Part shown: piece after piece, positions 54,208 to 62,552 of the stretch | Position numbering within the stretch: position 1 is the first letter of the stretch | How the letters are laid out: the number at the start of each line of letters is the position of its first letter | Source of the DNA: an uncultured Bacteroides sp. | GTDB taxonomy: Bacteria > Bacteroidota > Bacteroidia > Bacteroidales > Bacteroidaceae | Length of the DNA: 64,000 bases | Direction of reading: 5' to 3' | Assembly: GCF_963678845.1 (NCBI RefSeq) | Contig: NZ_OY787466.1 | Span: forward strand, 558,001-622,000 | Position numbers and translations under genes: made by a program | The notes under the pieces: model-generated | What the model was told of the DNA's origin: nothing | What the model saw: the letters and a program-made list of their open reading frames with translations, nothing else | The model's database searches: none

Positions 54208-54366
54208 GGAAAAATATAATGTCTTTCCATGTCATACAATTTATTAATTATGAAGAGAGGATATTGATTTGAACCAATAATCTTGTTCTTACTTACTAAT
54301 ATAAATTTTGCATTAAAAAAGGTGCTTTATTATCCGAAAATCATAAAATTAAGAAGCATAAAATGC

Positions 54367-54455
54367 ATTTGTCCAATGCTTAGGTTGCTGAAATATAGAT
54401 TTTAAATAGTTAATTCTTTGTATAATAGCTATTTGTGAAAAAAGTATTTGTCCAA
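54367..54455 (+). promoter_or_regulatory. Paired ATTTGTCCAA boxes upstream of the first small paralogue
   Basis: ATTTGTCCAA occurs at 54367-54376 and 54446-54455 (79 bp apart). The proximal copy ends 8 bp before the -33 box. The same pair, 80 bp apart and at the same distance, precedes the second paralogue, so the boxes are very probably regulator sites. Confidence 0.7.
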
Positions 54456-54462
54456 CGTTTTT

Positions 54463-54494
54463 TTTGAATGTCCTGCATATATTCTCTACTTTTG
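54463..54494 (+). promoter_or_regulatory. Promoter of the first small paralogue
   Basis: TTTG (54463-54466), 20 bp, TACTTTTG (54487-54494): an exact Bacteroides consensus promoter, 59 bp before the start codon. Confidence 0.8.
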
Positions 54495-54553
54495 TAACCA
54501 TAAGAAAGATGATAATATAATCATTTCATCTAATAGATTAAAACAAAAGCAAT

Positions 54554-55033
54554 ATGAGAACCAAAATGTTTAATTCGTCAATCCTAAATGCTAGCTTTCC
54601 AACCAAAAGCTACTCTTTGGATTTCTCACAATTAAGCAGAGTTCAGTTTAATTGTAGAGAAGACTATTTTAATGCAGAAATGAATGTTCTTAAATGTGCT
54701 GATTATTTAACAACAATGCCTTTAGATATAACTAATGTAAACAGGGGTTATGCTGAAACATACTTGTTACTTTGGATGAACGGTACTTCTGATTTTACTT
54801 TCAATATTAATAGGACTGTTTCCAAAGTTATTGAATTGAATATATCCTTATTAAGTATATATGTAGCATTTGTTGCAAAATTTGTGATATTGAATAGAGA
54901 TAAGTCAAAAAGCGAGGATGAGATATATAAATATGTTGTTCCTTCGCTGTTAGATTATTGCAGAAATCATCAAATAAGTCTTTTACCCGACAATTTATTA
55001 ACGACAGTCAATACGGAAAACAGAGTAGCATAA
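54554..55033 (+). CDS. Uncharacterised Bacteroidota protein, paralogue 1
   Basis: 159 residues. No convincing signal peptide: the N-terminus (MRTKMFNSSILNASF) is polar. The core carries CADYLTTMPLD, NRGYAETYLLLWMNGTSDFTF and NISLLSIYVAFVAKFV, which I recognise only as belonging to a family of Bacteroides hypothetical proteins without known function. The predicted fold is mostly helical, with a hydrophobic helix near residue 100-115 that could be buried or membrane-associated. The neighbour at 55426 is clearly homologous along its whole length. Each gene has its own promoter, paired ATTTGTCCAA boxes and a terminator. They sit inside the second pectin block but show no link to carbohydrate chemistry. 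Confidence 0.8.
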   Translation: MRTKMFNSSILNASFPTKSYSLDFSQLSRVQFNCREDYFNAEMNVLKCADYLTTMPLDITNVNRGYAETYLLLWMNGTSDFTFNINRTVSKVIELNISLLSIYVAFVAKFVILNRDKSKSEDEIYKYVVPSLLDYCRNHQISLLPDNLLTTVNTENRVA

Positions 55034-55069
55034 TAGAAATATAGTAGTAGTTATTTTTTTATATGTGCG

Positions 55070-55112
55070 CCGTTCGAATGCTGGTTAAACAGCATTTGAA
55101 CGGTTTTCTTTT
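55070..55112 (+). terminator. Terminator after small paralogue 1
   Basis: CCGTTCGAATGCTG (55070-55083) pairs with CAGCATTTGAACGG (55090-55103) around a 6-nt loop, then TTTTCTTTT. Confidence 0.9.
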
Positions 55113-55235
55113 GTATATTGCTAAAATTGATTATTCATTGTTAGCTACTTTGAATGTTTCTGATGCACTATCCTTGTATGTCACTTTGATGATAACCATC
55201 TTTTCATTATTCATATATGATGATAACTAAAATGT

Positions 55236-55325
55236 ATTTGTCCAATATTAGACTAATTTTATAGTGCTTTTTTAAGGCTTAAATTGTTGTATGTCAATTG
55301 TTTATGCTTTAAGAAATTTGTCCAA
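55236..55325 (+). promoter_or_regulatory. Paired ATTTGTCCAA boxes upstream of the second small paralogue
   Basis: Copies at 55236-55245 and 55316-55325, 80 bp apart. The proximal one ends 7 bp before the -33 box, the same arrangement as upstream of paralogue 1. Confidence 0.7.
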
Positions 55326-55332
55326 TCTTTTT

Positions 55333-55364
55333 TTTGGAAATTTTCTATTTATATTTTACATTTG
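55333..55364 (+). promoter_or_regulatory. Promoter of the second small paralogue
   Basis: TTTG (55333-55336), 20 bp, TACATTTG (55357-55364): consensus Bacteroides promoter, 61 bp before the start codon. Confidence 0.8.
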
Positions 55365-55425
55365 TAATAGATAGAATGAGATTTGTTTCATTCTGTCATT
55401 TAAACAACTTAATACGAAAGGCCCT

Positions 55426-55899
55426 ATGAAATCTAAAATGTTTAATTCATCAGTCCTGACTATGGGCTTTGCTCCAAAGCACAACTTCCGGGGCTTTTCA
55501 CTTTTAAGCAGCATTCAACTTAATTGTAGAACTGACTATTCTAATGCGGAGAAGAAAGTTCTAGAATGTGCAAATTATCTGATATCAACTCCTTTGGATA
55601 GAAAGGATTTAAACAGAGGGTATACAGAATCTTTTTTGGCCTTATGGATTTCTGGCACTCCTGATTTTTCTTTTAATATAGATAAAACAGCGTGTAAAAT
55701 TGTAAAATGTAATCTGTCCTTGTTGAGCATATATTTAGCTTTTGCAGTGAAATATATGTTAGAGAATAGGGATAAAGTGAATGATGGAGATGATATATAT
55801 AAATATGTTTTTTCTATGGTGATGGGCTATTGTAATAACCCAAAAAATAATGTGGAGCTGAATGACTCATTGAAAGAGTTACTGAACGAAGAAATGTAA
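55426..55899 (+). CDS. Uncharacterised Bacteroidota protein, paralogue 2
   Basis: 157 residues, homologous to the protein at 54554 over its whole length: both begin KMFNSS, share a FSLLSSIQLNCRTDYSNAE-type segment, CANYLISTPLD, DLNRGYTESFLALWISGTP, NLSLLSIYLAFAVKYML and IYKYV near the C-terminus. No signal peptide. The two copies have diverged at many positions but keep the central W-x-x-G-T motif, so both are likely functional rather than one decaying. Own promoter and terminator. Duplication of the gene together with its ~200-bp regulatory region explains the shared control boxes. Function unknown. Confidence 0.8.
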   Translation: MKSKMFNSSVLTMGFAPKHNFRGFSLLSSIQLNCRTDYSNAEKKVLECANYLISTPLDRKDLNRGYTESFLALWISGTPDFSFNIDKTACKIVKCNLSLLSIYLAFAVKYMLENRDKVNDGDDIYKYVFSMVMGYCNNPKNNVELNDSLKELLNEEM

Positions 55900-55939
55900 G
55901 GTAGCATAAAGAAGCGAGGTTTAACTTTTTTATATATAG

Positions 55940-55980
55940 CCGTTCAAATGCTGTTTTATCAGTGTTTGAACGGTTTCTTA
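55940..55980 (+). terminator. Terminator after small paralogue 2
   Basis: CCGTTCAAATGCTG (55940-55953) pairs with CAGTGTTTGAACGG (55960-55973), 6-nt loop, then TTTCTTA. Third hairpin of the same design in 2 kb. Confidence 0.85.
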
Positions 55981-56104
55981 ATTTATAAATAGAGGATGAT
56001 ATAGGCTGACTGTAGTTTGCATTTGCATATTGTCTATAAATAGGAACTGATTGGGTACAAAAACAGTACTTTTCCGTCTCTCTTAATATAGAATTAAAGA
56101 AATT

Positions 56105-58969
56105 ATGAAGCAAACAGTTCTGAAATTGCGGAAAGCAATTGTTTTTTTATCGTTGTTTTTAACTTCCTTTTTATATGCGCAGAAACCTGCGGCTACAACT
56201 ATTAACTACTATCTTTCCGGTAAAGGGGCAGATGATGCAGTGGCATGGGATTTTTATTGTACCGAGGGGCGTAATTCGGGTAAATGGTCTAAAATTATGG
56301 TCCCTTCCTGCTGGGAAACGCAGGGATTCGGAAAGTTTCAATATGGTATTACTTTTTATGGTAAGCCTTTTCCTGATGGCATAGCTAAGGAACAAGGACA
56401 ATACAAATACGAATTTGAAGTGCCAGCGTCATGGCGTGGACAAAGTATTCGCTTGGTTTTTGAAGCTTCAATGACTGATACTGAAGTAAAAGTGAACGGA
56501 CGCAAGGCTGGTGATAAACATCAGGGTGCGTTTTATCGTTTCTCATACGATGTAACTGATCAACTGAAGTACGGAAAGAAGAATTTACTGGAGGTTACAG
56601 TAAGTAAAGAGTCGGAGAATGCTGGCGTGAACCTGGCTGAACGACGTGCTGATTACTGGAACTTTGGTGGTATTTTCCGTCCGGTGTTCCTAGAGGTAAA
56701 ACCAACTACACACTTTAATAGAATAGCACTTGATGCTAAGGCTGATGGGTCTTTCAAAGCTACCTGTTATCTGGGAAATGCAACTCCGGAAAATTTGAGT
56801 GTAAAGACAGTTATCTTTGATGCTGTCGGCAAAAAAGTAAAAGAAACTACTTCTCCTGTAAAAGAAGGGGGCGATTGGACTACAGTTGCATTAAGCCTTT
56901 CTTCTCCAAAACTTTGGTCTGCTGAAACTCCTAATCTCTATAAAGCTCAGTTCTCTTTGCTTGATAAGGATGGAAATGTGCTGCATCATACAGATGAGAA
57001 GTTTGGTTTCAGAACTATTGAAGTTCGTGAAAGCGATGGACTTTATATCAACGGTGTAAGAGTAAACATCCGTGGGGTGAACCGTCACAGTTTCCGCCCG
57101 GAAACAGGTCGTACATTAGATCGTGCAAAGAATTACGAAGATGTACGCTTGATTAAAGAAATGAATATGAACTCAGTGCGTTTGTCACACTATCCTGCTG
57201 ATCCTGCTTTCTATGAAGCTTGTGATGAACTGGGATTGTATGTGATGAGTGAACTTGGTGGATGGCATGGACATTATGAAACTCCAGAAGGTATTAAGTT
57301 GGCAGAGGAGATGGTTACCAGAGATGTGAACCATCCTTCTATCATCTGGTGGAGCAATGGTAATGAAAAGGGTTGGAATACAGAATTGGATGGCGAATTC
57401 CATAAATGGGATCCTCAGTTTCGCCCCGTGATCCACCCACAAGGAAACTTTAGTGGATTTGAAACAATGCACTATCGTTCTTATGGAGAAAGTCAGGAAT
57501 ATATGCGCTTGCCTCAGATTTTTATGCCTACTGAGTTCCTTCATGGGTTGTATGATGGCGGACATGGTGCCGGATTGTATGATTACTGGGAAATGATGCG
57601 TAAACATCCTCGTTGTGCCGGTGGTTTCTTATGGGTATTGGCTGATGAAGGTGTGAAACGTGTGGATGAAGACGGACGTATTGATAATCAGGGTAATTTT
57701 GCTTGCGATGGGATTGTTGGTCCTCACCATGAAAAAGAAGGAAGCTTCTTTACTATTAAACAAATATGGTGTCCGGTTCAGGTGATGAACACTAAGCTTG
57801 ATAAGAGCTTTGACGGAACTTTTCAGATTGAAAACAGATACGACTTCACTAATATAAATGAATGCAAATTTGTTTGGAAACAGGTTGCTTTCCCTTCTGC
57901 ATCTGATGCAAATGGGGCAACAGTATTGAAACAAGGCGAAGTGAAAGGAACCGATATTGTTCCTCATGCTGCGGGAGTACTTAAAACAAATATGCCTGCA
58001 TTGAGTGATAAAGCTGATGCTGTGTTCTTAACCGTTATTGATAATAATGGACAAGAGTTGTGGCGTTGGAGCTGGAAAGTTGAAGGAAAAACTCAAAAAG
58101 AAGATTCAAAATCCGGTAAAATAGCTTCTTATAAAGAAAGTGATAATACTGTAACTGCCACTGTAGCTGATAAAAGCTATACATTTAGCAAGAAAGATGG
58201 TCAATTGAAAGAAGTAATAAGCAACGGAAAGAAAATTTCATTTGCTAATGGCCCAAGATTCATCGGTGCTCGTCGTGCCGACCGTTCATTAGACCAGTTC
58301 TATAATCATGATGATCCTAATGCAAAGAGTCTGGACAGAACATACAAGGAATTTACTGACGCTGCCGTGTTCACCAAATTGACTGTAAAGGAACAAGAAA
58401 ATGATTTGATTGTTACTGCTTCTTATAAGCTTGGAAATATGGAAACAGCTCAATGGACAGTAAGACCTGATGGTTCACTGGTATTGAATTACACTTATAA
58501 CTTTAGCGGTGTGGTTGATTTGATGGGAATAAGATTTGATTATCCGGAAGACCAGATGCAAAGCAAGCGTTGGTTAGGTAATGGTCCTTACCGTGTATGG
58601 CAGAACCGTTTGCATGGAACTACCTATGATGTTTGGGAAAATAAATACAACGATCCAATTCCGGGAGAATCATTTACTTATCCTGAGTTTAAAGGATATT
58701 TCTCAAACTGTTCATGGATGAACCTAACAACTACTGAAGGTGTTATCTCTATTACCAATGAAACACCAAATGTATATTTAGGAGTTTATCAACCAAGAGA
58801 CGGACGTGATGCTTTATTATATACGTTGCCTAATAGCGGTATCTCGGTATTGGATGTTATTCCTGCAGTAAGAAATAAAGTAAATGCAACTGATTTGATT
58901 GGTCCTTCTTCCCAGCCAAAATGGGTGAGTGGACAAAAAACCGGTAAACTGATATTCAATTTTAAGTAA
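56105..58969 (+). CDS. GH2 glycosidase (RG-II beta-galacturonidase candidate)
   Basis: 954 residues, signal peptide (IVFLSLFLTSFLYAQ). GH2 layout: jelly-roll (KIMVPSCWETQGFGKFQYG), Ig-like, TIM barrel (RGVNRHSFRPETGRTL, VRLSHYPADPAFYEACD), then Ig-like and beta domains including WLGNGPYRVWQNR near 820. Acid/base E421 in SNGNEKGW and probable nucleophile E477 in FMPTEFLHG. Their 56-residue spacing is shorter than the 91 of the LacZ-type gene upstream, and the barrel differs, so the substrate is probably not galactose. By position beside GH106 it resembles BT0992 of B. theta, assigned to a beta-uronic acid of RG-II chain A (from memory, moderate certainty). The next gene is 28 bp downstream. 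Confidence 0.9.
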   Translation: MKQTVLKLRKAIVFLSLFLTSFLYAQKPAATTINYYLSGKGADDAVAWDFYCTEGRNSGKWSKIMVPSCWETQGFGKFQYGITFYGKPFPDGIAKEQGQYKYEFEVPASWRGQSIRLVFEASMTDTEVKVNGRKAGDKHQGAFYRFSYDVTDQLKYGKKNLLEVTVSKESENAGVNLAERRADYWNFGGIFRPVFLEVKPTTHFNRIALDAKADGSFKATCYLGNATPENLSVKTVIFDAVGKKVKETTSPVKEGGDWTTVALSLSSPKLWSAETPNLYKAQFSLLDKDGNVLHHTDEKFGFRTIEVRESDGLYINGVRVNIRGVNRHSFRPETGRTLDRAKNYEDVRLIKEMNMNSVRLSHYPADPAFYEACDELGLYVMSELGGWHGHYETPEGIKLAEEMVTRDVNHPSIIWWSNGNEKGWNTELDGEFHKWDPQFRPVIHPQGNFSGFETMHYRSYGESQEYMRLPQIFMPTEFLHGLYDGGHGAGLYDYWEMMRKHPRCAGGFLWVLADEGVKRVDEDGRIDNQGNFACDGIVGPHHEKEGSFFTIKQIWCPVQVMNTKLDKSFDGTFQIENRYDFTNINECKFVWKQVAFPSASDANGATVLKQGEVKGTDIVPHAAGVLKTNMPALSDKADAVFLTVIDNNGQELWRWSWKVEGKTQKEDSKSGKIASYKESDNTVTATVADKSYTFSKKDGQLKEVISNGKKISFANGPRFIGARRADRSLDQFYNHDDPNAKSLDRTYKEFTDAAVFTKLTVKEQENDLIVTASYKLGNMETAQWTVRPDGSLVLNYTYNFSGVVDLMGIRFDYPEDQMQSKRWLGNGPYRVWQNRLHGTTYDVWENKYNDPIPGESFTYPEFKGYFSNCSWMNLTTTEGVISITNETPNVYLGVYQPRDGRDALLYTLPNSGISVLDVIPAVRNKVNATDLIGPSSQPKWVSGQKTGKLIFNFK

Positions 58970-58997
58970 TCAATAAAGTCTGAATAGGATCCTGATC

Positions 58998-61900
58998 ATG
59001 AGCAAATATAAAATAGCCCTATTGTCTCTTCTTTTTTTGTGTTGCACCAATTCCGGTGCACAGAAATCTTTGTTAGCCCAAAGGTTTAACAATCCAACAG
59101 TGGAGGCGGCTCCCTGGGTGTTCTGGTACTGGATGCATGGCGTCGTATCAAAAGCAGGTATTACAGCTGATATGGAAGCAATGAAAGAAGCTGGATTGGG
59201 TGGCGCTTATCTGATGCCTATAAAGGGGGTAATAGATGATAAGTCTTTGTCTCCCGCATATCAACAACTCACTCCTGAATGGTGGGAAATGGTTCGTTTC
59301 TCCATGCAGGAAGCTGACAGAGTGGGGTTGAAGCTAGGCATGCACATTTGCGATGGCTTTGCCTTGGCTGGTGGTCCGTGGATTACACCTGAAAAGTCTA
59401 TGCAGAAAGTGGTATGGAGTGATACTATTATTTCGGGTGGGAAGATAAAGAATCTACGGTTACCTCGTCCTTCTTCTTATGAAGGTTTCTATAAGGAGAT
59501 AGGGCTTTATGCAGTCCCTGTTCTGGATGAATGCTCAACGAATATAAATGTTCCGGTAGTTACTTCTTCAAATGTTGAAGATAAGACACCTTCTTATCTG
59601 GTGAATAAAAAAGAGGAAGGTGGTTTCAAAAGCTATTCAGCTTGTTGGGTTCAATATACATTTAAAGAACCTTTTACTTGTAGGTCTATAGAGATTGTGT
59701 TGGGAGGAAATAATTATCAGGCTCATCGCTTAAAAGTTTGTGTAAGCGACGATGGTGTTCATTTTCGTACTGTTAAGCAATTAACTCCTGCCCGACAGGG
59801 CTGGCAAAATACTGACGAGAACTCTACTCATATTATTCCGGCCACAAAAGCTCGTTATTTCCGTTTCTACTGGGATCCGAAAGGATCTGAACCGGGATCA
59901 GAAGATATGGATGCTGCTAAATGGAAGCCTACTCTGAGAATTAAGAAATTATTTCTATCCAGTAAAGCTTTAATTGGTCAGTTTGAAGGAAAAACAGGAC
60001 TTGTATGGAGAGTAAGTAAAAGAACTCAGGCGGATGAATTGCTGGATAAGGATTGTGTGAAGATGAATCAGGTGATTGACCTTTCTTCTTCTTTGAAAGA
60101 TGATGTATTGAATGCTGTTCTTCCTGCCGGTAAATGGAAAATAGTAAGAATGGGACATACTTCTACTGGACATACCAATGCCACTGGTGGAGGAGGACAA
60201 GGACTTGAATGCGACAAATTCAGTGAAGAGGCTGTAAATATACAGTTTGATCATTGGTTTGGAGAGGCTTTCAGAAAGACGAATCCCGAACTTGCAAAGC
60301 GTGTATTAAAGTTTATGCATGTGGATAGCTGGGAATGTGGAAGTCAGAACTGGTCGGATAATTTTATTTCTGAGTTTAAGAAACGCAGAGGTTACGATCT
60401 TACTCCTTATTTACTCGTGTATACAGGTACTCCGCTTGAAAGCGCAGAAAAGACAGAAAGTGTATTAAGTGATATTCGTCAAACAATATCGGAACTTATT
60501 GTTGATGTCTTTTATAAAACATTGGCTGTTAAAGCAAAGGAATACGATTGCGAATTCTCAGCAGAAAGTGTCGCACCAACTATGGTTAGTGATGGGATGC
60601 TTCATTATCAGGCTGTAGACAGACCAATGGGTGAGTTTTGGCTGAATAGTCCTACTCACGATAAACCAAATGATATGTTGGATGCCATTTCGGGTGCGCA
60701 TATCTACGGGAAGAATATTATTCAGGCAGAAGGGTTTACTCAGTTACGCACTATGTGGAATGAGAATCCTGTAATGCTGAAACCTTTGCTCGACAGAAAT
60801 TATGCTTTAGGAATTAACAAGCTGTTCTATCATGTTTTTGTGCATAATCCTTATGTAGACAAAGCACCGGGTATGACCCTTGATGGCATTGGTCTTTTCT
60901 TTCAACGAGATCAGACATGGTGGAAGCAGGGAAAGGCATGGGTTGATTACGCCCGTCGTTGTCAGACCATGTTACAGTTCGGTCATCCGGTGATTGATGT
61001 TGCTGTGTTTACCGGTGAAGAAACTCCCCGAAGAGCTATTCTTCCTGACAGACTACTTTCTTCTCTTCCTGGAATTTTTGGCAAGGAACGAGTGGAAGCT
61101 GAAGCAAAACGTTTGGCGAATGAAGGTCAGCCGGTAAAAGAAATGCCGGTTGGGGTTAGCCATTCCGCTAATATGACGGATTTGGGAGATTGGGTGGATC
61201 CTTTACGCGGATATGCTTATGATTCTTTCAATAAGGATGCATTGGTTCGCCTTTCCAGAGCTGAACACGGGCGATTAGTAGTATCTGGTGGAGCAGCATA
61301 TAGAATATTGGTGTTACCTAAACCTCATCCGATGTCTCCCGATAGCAGTTATATGAGTCTGGAAGTAGCCAGAAAAATAAAGATGCTTCAGAAATCCGGA
61401 GTTGTTGTCTTGTTAGGTGATAAACCTTCACTGGTTCCAGGCTTAAGTGATAAAGATTATAACACGAAGGAATTAAATAAACTTGCCGGAGATATATGGT
61501 CGGCTTCTGCTCAATACAAACTGCCCTATGAAGAGCCGGACTTTACTCAGTTTGGTTTGAAGAAGGATGTTATTTTTATGGATAATGCCAAAGATTTTGC
61601 TTGGACTCATCGTGAAGGAGATGGAGTTGATATTTATTTTATTGCTAATCAAAAAAATGAAGCTCGCCAGGTTACTGTATCTCTTCGTTGTGACGGCAGA
61701 CAACCTGAATTGTGGAATCCCGTAACAGGTGAACAAAGTGATGCAACTGTATGGAATGAATCGGAAGGACGAACTACTCTGAGTCTGGATCTTGCAGCAA
61801 ATCAATCGGTCTTTGTTGTTTTCCAACGTCAGACTACTTCTACATTTTCAGAAAAGAAACAGACTTTGGTCTTTGGTTCATTACAGGTTAAAGAATGGAC

Positions 61901-62336
61901 GGTGAATTTTCCAGATGTATCCAAATCATTGAGAAGAGAACATTTGTTTGACTGGAGCAAGGAAGAGGATGCTGATATTAAATATTACTCAGGAACAGCA
62001 AATTACGAATCATCATTTCAATGGAAAAAGAAAGTTGGCAAAAAACAAATCTATCTTGATTTGGGTAAAGTCAATGTAATGGCCGAGGTTATTGTGAACG
62101 GAATAAATTGCGGAACAGTGTGGACTGCTCCATATAGGGTTAATATAACCAGTGCAATAAAGAAAGGGAACAACAAACTAGAGATTCAGGTTGTTAATAC
62201 CTGGATGAATAAAATGAAAGGTGTGCACGATCAGAAAATTAAAGCGGGCAATGTTTGGACAAATGCCACTTACTGGTCTGAAAAGTTGCCTTTACAGGAA
62301 TCAGGACTTACAGGACCATTAAACCTTGTTTATTAG
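58998..62336 (+). CDS. GH106 alpha-L-rhamnosidase
   Basis: 1112 residues, signal peptide ending near NSGAQ. Family GH106: TIM barrel with WVFWYWMHGVVSKAGITADM, MGHTSTGHTNATGG and HVDSWECGSQNW, plus C-terminal beta-sandwiches (WTVNFPDVSKSLRREHLFDW). E446 (DSWECG) and E578 (QAEGFT) are 132 residues apart, equal to the catalytic pair I recall for BT0986 (E461/E593), which removes a rhamnose from RG-II side chain A in a calcium-dependent, inverting reaction. Directly after the GH2 gene. Array D and a separate promoter follow, so the esterase gene is a different unit. Confidence 0.92.
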   Translation: MSKYKIALLSLLFLCCTNSGAQKSLLAQRFNNPTVEAAPWVFWYWMHGVVSKAGITADMEAMKEAGLGGAYLMPIKGVIDDKSLSPAYQQLTPEWWEMVRFSMQEADRVGLKLGMHICDGFALAGGPWITPEKSMQKVVWSDTIISGGKIKNLRLPRPSSYEGFYKEIGLYAVPVLDECSTNINVPVVTSSNVEDKTPSYLVNKKEEGGFKSYSACWVQYTFKEPFTCRSIEIVLGGNNYQAHRLKVCVSDDGVHFRTVKQLTPARQGWQNTDENSTHIIPATKARYFRFYWDPKGSEPGSEDMDAAKWKPTLRIKKLFLSSKALIGQFEGKTGLVWRVSKRTQADELLDKDCVKMNQVIDLSSSLKDDVLNAVLPAGKWKIVRMGHTSTGHTNATGGGGQGLECDKFSEEAVNIQFDHWFGEAFRKTNPELAKRVLKFMHVDSWECGSQNWSDNFISEFKKRRGYDLTPYLLVYTGTPLESAEKTESVLSDIRQTISELIVDVFYKTLAVKAKEYDCEFSAESVAPTMVSDGMLHYQAVDRPMGEFWLNSPTHDKPNDMLDAISGAHIYGKNIIQAEGFTQLRTMWNENPVMLKPLLDRNYALGINKLFYHVFVHNPYVDKAPGMTLDGIGLFFQRDQTWWKQGKAWVDYARRCQTMLQFGHPVIDVAVFTGEETPRRAILPDRLLSSLPGIFGKERVEAEAKRLANEGQPVKEMPVGVSHSANMTDLGDWVDPLRGYAYDSFNKDALVRLSRAEHGRLVVSGGAAYRILVLPKPHPMSPDSSYMSLEVARKIKMLQKSGVVVLLGDKPSLVPGLSDKDYNTKELNKLAGDIWSASAQYKLPYEEPDFTQFGLKKDVIFMDNAKDFAWTHREGDGVDIYFIANQKNEARQVTVSLRCDGRQPELWNPVTGEQSDATVWNESEGRTTLSLDLAANQSVFVVFQRQTTSTFSEKKQTLVFGSLQVKEWTVNFPDVSKSLRREHLFDWSKEEDADIKYYSGTANYESSFQWKKKVGKKQIYLDLGKVNVMAEVIVNGINCGTVWTAPYRVNITSAIKKGNNKLEIQVVNTWMNKMKGVHDQKIKAGNVWTNATYWSEKLPLQESGLTGPLNLVY

Positions 62337-62397
62337 GAATAGTAATAGATTGTAATAGAGATATTAATAATTTAAACTAGTTTGGGTAGTAGAAACA

Positions 62398-62470
62398 TGT
62401 ACATGTTTGGATCCAATCATGTACATGATTAAAAGCAAACATGTACAAGATTGGGGGCTAAACATGTACA
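62398..62470. repeat. TGTACA tetrad, array D
   Basis: TGTACA starts at 62398, 62420, 62442 and 62465 (steps 22, 22, 23). Here the flanks make CATGTACATG at three of four sites, a longer palindrome than in the other arrays. The last unit covers the expected -33 position for the -7 box at 62486, so this array sits where a regulator would directly touch RNA polymerase. Confidence 0.9.
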
Positions 62471-62485
62471 TGATTATTTTAAGAC

Positions 62486-62493
62486 TATCTTTG
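62486..62493 (+). promoter_or_regulatory. Candidate -7 box (TATCTTTG) of the esterase gene
   Basis: TATCTTTG matches TAnnTTTG, 60 bp before the start codon, with array D immediately upstream instead of a normal -33. Confidence 0.6.
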
Positions 62494-62552
62494 TAATTAC
62501 TTAATTTATTATCGGATTATACATAGATACAGATTATAAAATACATAGTTAA

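Larger units (their letters stand above)
53802..54553. other. Intergenic region with terminator, repeat R copy 3, TGTACA array C and a promoter
   Basis: These 752 bases separate the GH2 gene from the first small paralogue. In order: terminator, R copy 3, array C, then two ATTTGTCCAA boxes and a consensus promoter. No extra gene is visible. Confidence 0.8.
55034..55425. other. Intergenic region between the small paralogues
   Basis: 392 bases holding the terminator of paralogue 1 and the two ATTTGTCCAA boxes and promoter of paralogue 2. The middle (~55110-55230) shows nothing recognisable. Confidence 0.75.
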
